Source: JAVBKP01 sp031553975 (GTDB taxonomy: Bacteria; Bacillota; Clostridia; Peptostreptococcales; Anaerovoracaceae). From it: a stretch of 9,432 nucleotides of DNA. The stretch spans positions 1 to 9,432 of the forward strand of contig JAVBKP010000045.1 in NCBI GenBank assembly GCA_031553975.1, written 5' to 3'. A program made the position numbers and the translations under genes. The notes under the pieces are model-generated. The model did not search any database and was not told the origin of the DNA. It saw nothing but the letters and a program-made list of their open reading frames with translations. Below, in pieces: positions 7,501 through 9,432 of this stretch (positions are counted from its first letter, which is position 1; each line of letters begins with the position of its first letter).

Positions 7501-8169
7501 TTAGGTTCCCTTTCTATTTTGAAAATTATCCAGATATGCAACAACCTCACTAATGTCATCTAGAATCTGGCATCCTGTTTTTTCAAGCACACTCCTACTC
7601 TGGTGCCCATTTGCTATTAAGATACAATGGCATCCTATGACGCTTGCAACCTCAAAATCATGGAGAGTATCGCCTATAAGCAAAACGTTATCTGCATCAA
7701 TATTGTTTTCCGTCATCCACATTTGCCCTATTTCTTTCTTGCTGTGAGCAAAGAAATTATCAAGACCCAAAATAGCTTCAAATACTTTCGTAATGTTAAA
7801 AGGTTTCATTTGGTCTGCAAGATGTTGATTTTGGGTAGCCGATAATATGATTTGTTTTATGTCGCATTTGTTTATGTGATATAAAACATCCGATGCATTT
7901 ATGTGCAGTTTGCAAACATTGCTTTCACCTTGATAGCCTTCTACAAAAATTCCAGCCAATTCCTCAAATGATTCTGCATCAAAAGAAAGTCCTGCTTTTT
8001 TATAGTACTCCACAACAGGAAAACAAAATATATCTTGATATGCCTTTTTACTAGAAATAGGGGCGGCACTGCGATCTCTCAGCAACTTATTCATTGCCTT
8101 GATGCTCACTTCTACATCATCAAAGAGGGTGCCGTTCCAATCCCAAATCACATGGGTTAATTTTGCCAT
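7501..8169 (-). CDS. HAD superfamily hydrolase (phosphatase-like) with DWN motif I
   Basis: 222 residues with the four HAD motifs: motif I DWNGTL (D10 nucleophile), motif II LSAT (S110), motif III lysine near K144/K145 and motif IV GDTLHDFE (D167, D171). A helical cap lies between motif I and motif II, as in subfamily IA (phosphoglycolate phosphatase-like). The second motif I acid, normally D+2, is N12; Asn here weakens general acid/base catalysis in classical phosphatases, so activity may be slow or altered. Substrate unknown. ATG at 8169 has a strong AGGAGG 8 nt upstream. It is the first gene of an operon with the DsbA-like gene. Its leader carries a promoter, an SOS box, two dyads and a hairpin, and an IS3 remnant lies just beyond. 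Confidence 0.85.
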   Translation of the reverse strand: MAKLTHVIWDWNGTLFDDVEVSIKAMNKLLRDRSAAPISSKKAYQDIFCFPVVEYYKKAGLSFDAESFEELAGIFVEGYQGESNVCKLHINASDVLYHINKCDIKQIILSATQNQHLADQMKPFNITKVFEAILGLDNFFAHSKKEIGQMWMTENNIDADNVLLIGDTLHDFEVASVIGCHCILIANGHQSRSVLEKTGCQILDDISEVVAYLDNFQNRKGT

Positions 8170-8209
8170 AGAAATTTCCTCCTACTCGTTGATCTTTTTA
8201 TAAAACCAA

Positions 8210-8246
8210 TGGGACAGCTACAGCGCCGCTGCTGGGTTATGTCCCA
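8210..8246 (-). promoter_or_regulatory. Hairpin in the HAD-operon leader
   Basis: TGGGACA (8246-8240) and TGTCCCA (8216-8210) form a 7-bp outer stem, with an inner CAGC-GGC-GCTG stem (8231-8221). The GC-rich structure stands out from its AT-rich surroundings. Downstream on the minus strand is TTGGTTTTAT, a weak U-rich tail, then the ribosome site at about 8182-8177. It could be an attenuator, a repeat/MITE end or a structured RNA. I did not recognise a known riboswitch or T-box. Confidence 0.4.
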
Positions 8247-8247
8247 A
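8218..8247 (-). other. Possible 9-codon leader ORF inside the hairpin
   Basis: A TTG at 8247 lies 9 nt after a strong Shine-Dalgarno-like AAGGGGG (8263-8257), the same type of site used by clpB and rmuC. It would encode MGHNPAAAL and stop at TAG (8220-8218). The frame almost exactly fills the hairpin at 8210-8246, so its translation would melt that hairpin. Very short and TTG-initiated, so it may be chance. Confidence 0.2.
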
Positions 8248-8283
8248 TACCCTATTCCCCCTTGTTTTTTTAAGATATAACAA

Positions 8284-8316
8284 TCTATATATATAATATG
8301 ATACTTTATATATAGA
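8284..8316. repeat. Perfect 10-bp AT-rich dyad around the HAD-operon -10
   Basis: TCTATATATA (8284-8293) and TATATATAGA (8307-8316) are exact reverse complements separated by 13 bp. The predicted -10 TATCAT (8303-8298) falls in the central spacer. It could be an operator or simply low-complexity AT sequence; if transcription starts near 8291 it would not form fully in RNA. Confidence 0.35.
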
Positions 8317-8326
8317 ATAAAATCAA
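8298..8326 (-). promoter_or_regulatory. Predicted promoter of the HAD-DsbA operon
   Basis: On the minus strand, -35 TTGATT (8326-8321) and -10 TATCAT (8303-8298) are 17 bp apart. The expected start is near 8291, giving a leader of about 120 nt that carries the hairpin and mini-ORF. The SOS box lies 9-10 bp upstream of the -35. Confidence 0.45.
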
Positions 8327-8335
8327 GAACATTTT

Positions 8336-8347
8336 GAACGTGCGTTC
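8336..8347. promoter_or_regulatory. Second LexA (SOS) box, upstream of the HAD-DsbA operon
   Basis: GAACGTGCGTTC fits GAAC-RNRY-GTTC on both strands. It sits inside a larger dyad, CAAGAAC (8324-8330) and GTTCTTG (8344-8350), and just upstream of the predicted -35. A LexA dimer could occlude this promoter. It also borders the point where similarity to the IS3 orfA stops. The motif is seen directly; regulation is inferred. Confidence 0.55.
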
Positions 8348-8350
8348 TTG

Positions 8351-8491
8351 TTTTTAACTTGCTTGCTGTATTGTACAAATCAACGATTTGCTGCTTAAAT
8401 TCCGCTGTATAAGACTTTTGCTTTTTTGCCATGTTGAACTTCTCCTTTGCTCTTTTTCTGTTATTATAGATTGTTCAACTTTTTGTGCCCA
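8351..8491 (-). mobile_element. Truncated left end of an IS3-family insertion sequence
   Basis: Reading leftward from 8491, TGGGCACAAAAAGTTGAAC resembles IS3/IS150-type left terminal repeats (TG start, AAAAGTTGGAC-like core). The start of orfA follows 60 bp inside, as in intact family members. orfA is cut after about 25 codons, and orfB and the right end are absent. The inner boundary (about 8351) is placed where the transposase-like protein ends and the dyad/SOS box begins; it is approximate. Confidence 0.6.
8358..8432 (-). pseudogene. Remnant of IS3-family transposase OrfA (N-terminal 25 codons)
   Basis: Begins MAKKQKSYTAEFKQQIVDLY, the typical first helix of the IS3-family OrfA helix-turn-helix domain, with AAAGGAG 9 nt before the ATG. 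After residue 25 the frame runs on to 8157, overlapping the HAD start, but encodes low-complexity, non-transposase-like residues. This is a truncated, non-functional remnant. Confidence 0.65.
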
Positions 8492-8492
8492 A
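8463..8492 (-). promoter_or_regulatory. Promoter-like site at the IS end
   Basis: A perfect -10 TATAAT (8468-8463) lies 18 bp from TTGGGC (8492-8487), which straddles the presumed IS terminus. It would drive the truncated orfA and could read through into the HAD operon. Confidence 0.35.
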
Positions 8493-8511
8493 GGTATTGA
8501 CATTGATCCAC

Positions 8512-8542
8512 AAAAAAGCAACCGCTGTTTTTAGCGATTGCT
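8512..8542 (-). terminator. Intrinsic terminator of the PIN/antitoxin gene set
   Basis: On the minus strand AGCAATCGCT (8542-8533) pairs with AGCGGTTGCT (8526-8517), 10 bp including one G-U, around a loop of AAAAAC. A run of T follows (8517-8512). It is 18 nt past the stop of the 84-residue gene and separates this unit from the IS remnant. Confidence 0.8.
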
Positions 8543-8560
8543 TTTAGTTGCTTTTGTCTC

Positions 8561-8815
8561 TTATTTATTTTCTCTGCTTTTGATTCTCGGAACTATATCA
8601 TCCATCCAGGTTCCGTTTAATGCTGCTTCCCTCTCCACTGTGTAGTTTCCACTTCCAGACACAACCCTTATCGGCTTTCCTAATGCCGTTGCGAGCCAAT
8701 CGATTGCTTCTTCTGCCTCTTTTTTTCGTTCTTCTAGAGTCATATTGAGATGACGCAAAGAATTTTCATCTCTTATTTTTCTTATTTCTTGCATCGCTAC
8801 ACTGGTACTCATCAT
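8561..8815 (-). CDS. Small charged protein, candidate antitoxin of the PIN protein
   Basis: 84 residues. The N-terminal half is highly charged and probably helical (IRKIRDEN, TLEERKKEAEEAIDWL), the middle has GKPIRVVSGSGNY, and the tail is basic/acidic and mixed. No domain family was recognised by name. Its start overlaps the stop of the PIN gene as ATGA, and its ribosome site (GGAGGGAG) lies within the PIN coding end, so translation is coupled; an ATG at 8812 is an alternative start with better spacing. Tight linkage to a PIN nuclease, small size and charge suggest an antitoxin, although most vapBC pairs place the antitoxin first. It is the last gene before a strong terminator. The function is inferred from context only. 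Confidence 0.6.
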   Translation of the reverse strand: MMSTSVAMQEIRKIRDENSLRHLNMTLEERKKEAEEAIDWLATALGKPIRVVSGSGNYTVEREAALNGTWMDDIVPRIKSRENK

Positions 8816-9294
8816 TCTCCCTCCCCCATAATCATACTTGGCGAAATAATACTAATCTCTTTATAGTGCTGAATTGCATTTACTACTTTTACTTTATTGA
8901 TTGTCTTAAAGTTCACTAGATGCTTAAAATTCCATGAAACTATTACATCACAATTATTAACCACCTCAAATGCAATATGTTTGCAATCGTCCATACTCCT
9001 TTGTGTCAGTACTTCGTTTTTAATGTATTCATTAGCAAGCTCATTTATTTCATCTGTTTCAGACAAAACTTGAAAACTAATTTCTTTTAATTTTTCCGTC
9101 ATTTTACTGCGTTTAGGCTCTGAACATTTTTGCAGTTCTTCAATTGTGACTGTTGATAAATAAAGATCATATTTATTATCTACACAATCCTTCCACATAA
9201 TATTTGTATCTGCCATTTTGTCTGTCGCATCGTCGGCAAAAAGGTAGCTTATTACAGACGTGTCAAGATACAGCTTGAGTTTTTTCAATTTCAC
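8812..9294 (-). CDS. PIN-domain ribonuclease, VapC-like toxin candidate
   Basis: 160 residues from the GTG at 9294 (AGAGGG 5 nt upstream); GTG at 9297 and TTG at 9288 are alternatives. The PIN fold motifs are LYLDTSVISYLF at the N-terminus (D11), TIEEL (E52/E53), SMDDCKHIA (D102/D103) and NCDVIVSWNFKHLVN (D116). The SWNFKHL segment is typical of a widespread stand-alone PIN group, with Asn where many VapC proteins have a last Asp. PIN proteins of this size are metal-dependent RNases, usually toxins of type II toxin-antitoxin pairs cutting tRNA, rRNA or mRNA; the target here is unknown. It overlaps the downstream 84-residue gene by 4 nt and the upstream gene by about 30 nt, so all three are likely one translationally coupled unit. 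AT-rich compared with clpB and rmuC, suggesting acquired DNA. Confidence 0.82.
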   Translation of the reverse strand: MKLKKLKLYLDTSVISYLFADDATDKMADTNIMWKDCVDNKYDLYLSTVTIEELQKCSEPKRSKMTEKLKEISFQVLSETDEINELANEYIKNEVLTQRSMDDCKHIAFEVVNNCDVIVSWNFKHLVNFKTINKVKVVNAIQHYKEISIISPSMIMGEGE

Positions 9295-9430
9295 CACCGC
9301 CCTCTGTTTTTTGTTTTAATAATTCTATGGGTTTTATCAGTACAATCGTCTGATTTTCCAAATCTATTTTCTTTATATCGTAGCCAGCCTCGAAGATTAT
9401 TTTAGATACTGCATTGTTTCGAGATGGGAA
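9263..9430 (-). CDS. C-terminal part of an unidentified small protein upstream of the PIN gene
   Basis: An open frame enters from the right edge and ends at TGA (9265-9263), giving 55 residues that begin FPSRNNAVSKIIFEAGYD and contain IDLENQTIVLIKPIELL. Its end overlaps the PIN start by 32 nt, and the PIN ribosome site lies within it, a pattern of coupled genes. The start lies outside the window. It could be the true antitoxin or an unrelated gene; no family recognised. Confidence 0.5.
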   Translation of the reverse strand, partial: FPSRNNAVSKIIFEAGYDIKKIDLENQTIVLIKPIELLKQKTEGGGEIEKTQAVS

Positions 9431-9432
9431 CC

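Noticed and set aside
8157..8432. 91-residue open frame as an intact gene
   Set aside because: Only the first 25 residues resemble IS3 OrfA; the rest is low-complexity, crosses the predicted HAD promoter and leader, and overlaps the HAD start.
8210..8491. A complete 282-bp miniature IS with TGGG...CCCA ends
   Set aside because: Inner parts of the two ends (TGGGACAGCT and TGGGCACAAA) do not match well and no target-site duplication is visible (CAA before, AGG after).

Overview
The window reads as chromosomal DNA from a low-GC Gram-positive bacterium, most likely a member of the Clostridia (Bacillota). The evidence is strong purine-rich Shine-Dalgarno sites (AAGGGGG, AAAGGAG, AGGAGG), two sites matching the Gram-positive LexA box GAAC-RNRY-GTTC, sigma-A-like promoters, and a secreted family 18 glycosidase with a copper-amine-oxidase-like N-terminal domain and a bacterial-SH3-like segment. 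Genus cannot be fixed from sequence reading alone.

Left part (1-3840, all minus strand): rmuC followed 43 bp later by clpB, probably one transcript. The rmuC promoter (-35 TTGAAC, 17 bp, -10 TAGAAT) is overlapped by a perfect SOS box, so RmuC (DNA recombination/repair-associated) and possibly the disaggregase ClpB downstream would be DNA-damage inducible. I find no CIRCE or tandem CtsR site near clpB.

Middle (3840-5900, plus strand): a divergent intergenic region with an inverted repeat and a terminator-like leader hairpin. It precedes a secreted GH18 enzyme of probable cell-wall or spore-cortex function, which ends at a strong, possibly bidirectional terminator.

Right part (5967-8491, minus strand): a metallo-beta-lactamase-fold hydrolase, a 255 bp spacer holding a doubtful frameshifted mini-ORF, a FrnE/DsbA-like oxidoreductase and a HAD phosphatase-like protein. 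HAD and DsbA-like genes form an operon. Their leader is crowded with a second perfect SOS box, an AT-rich dyad around a predicted -10, and a hairpin that coincides with a possible 9-codon leader ORF. Immediately upstream lies the truncated left end of an IS3-family insertion sequence.

Far right (8512-9432, minus strand): a compact overlapping gene set with its own terminator. It holds the end of an unidentified gene, a PIN-domain ribonuclease (VapC-like toxin candidate) and an 84-residue charged protein (antitoxin candidate). The most noteworthy signal is the pair of SOS boxes placed at two promoters in one window, together with the layered leader of the HAD operon. I see no CRISPR array, phage genes, tRNA or rRNA. 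The longest stretch without an intact gene (8170-8560) is accounted for by the leader, the IS remnant and the terminator.
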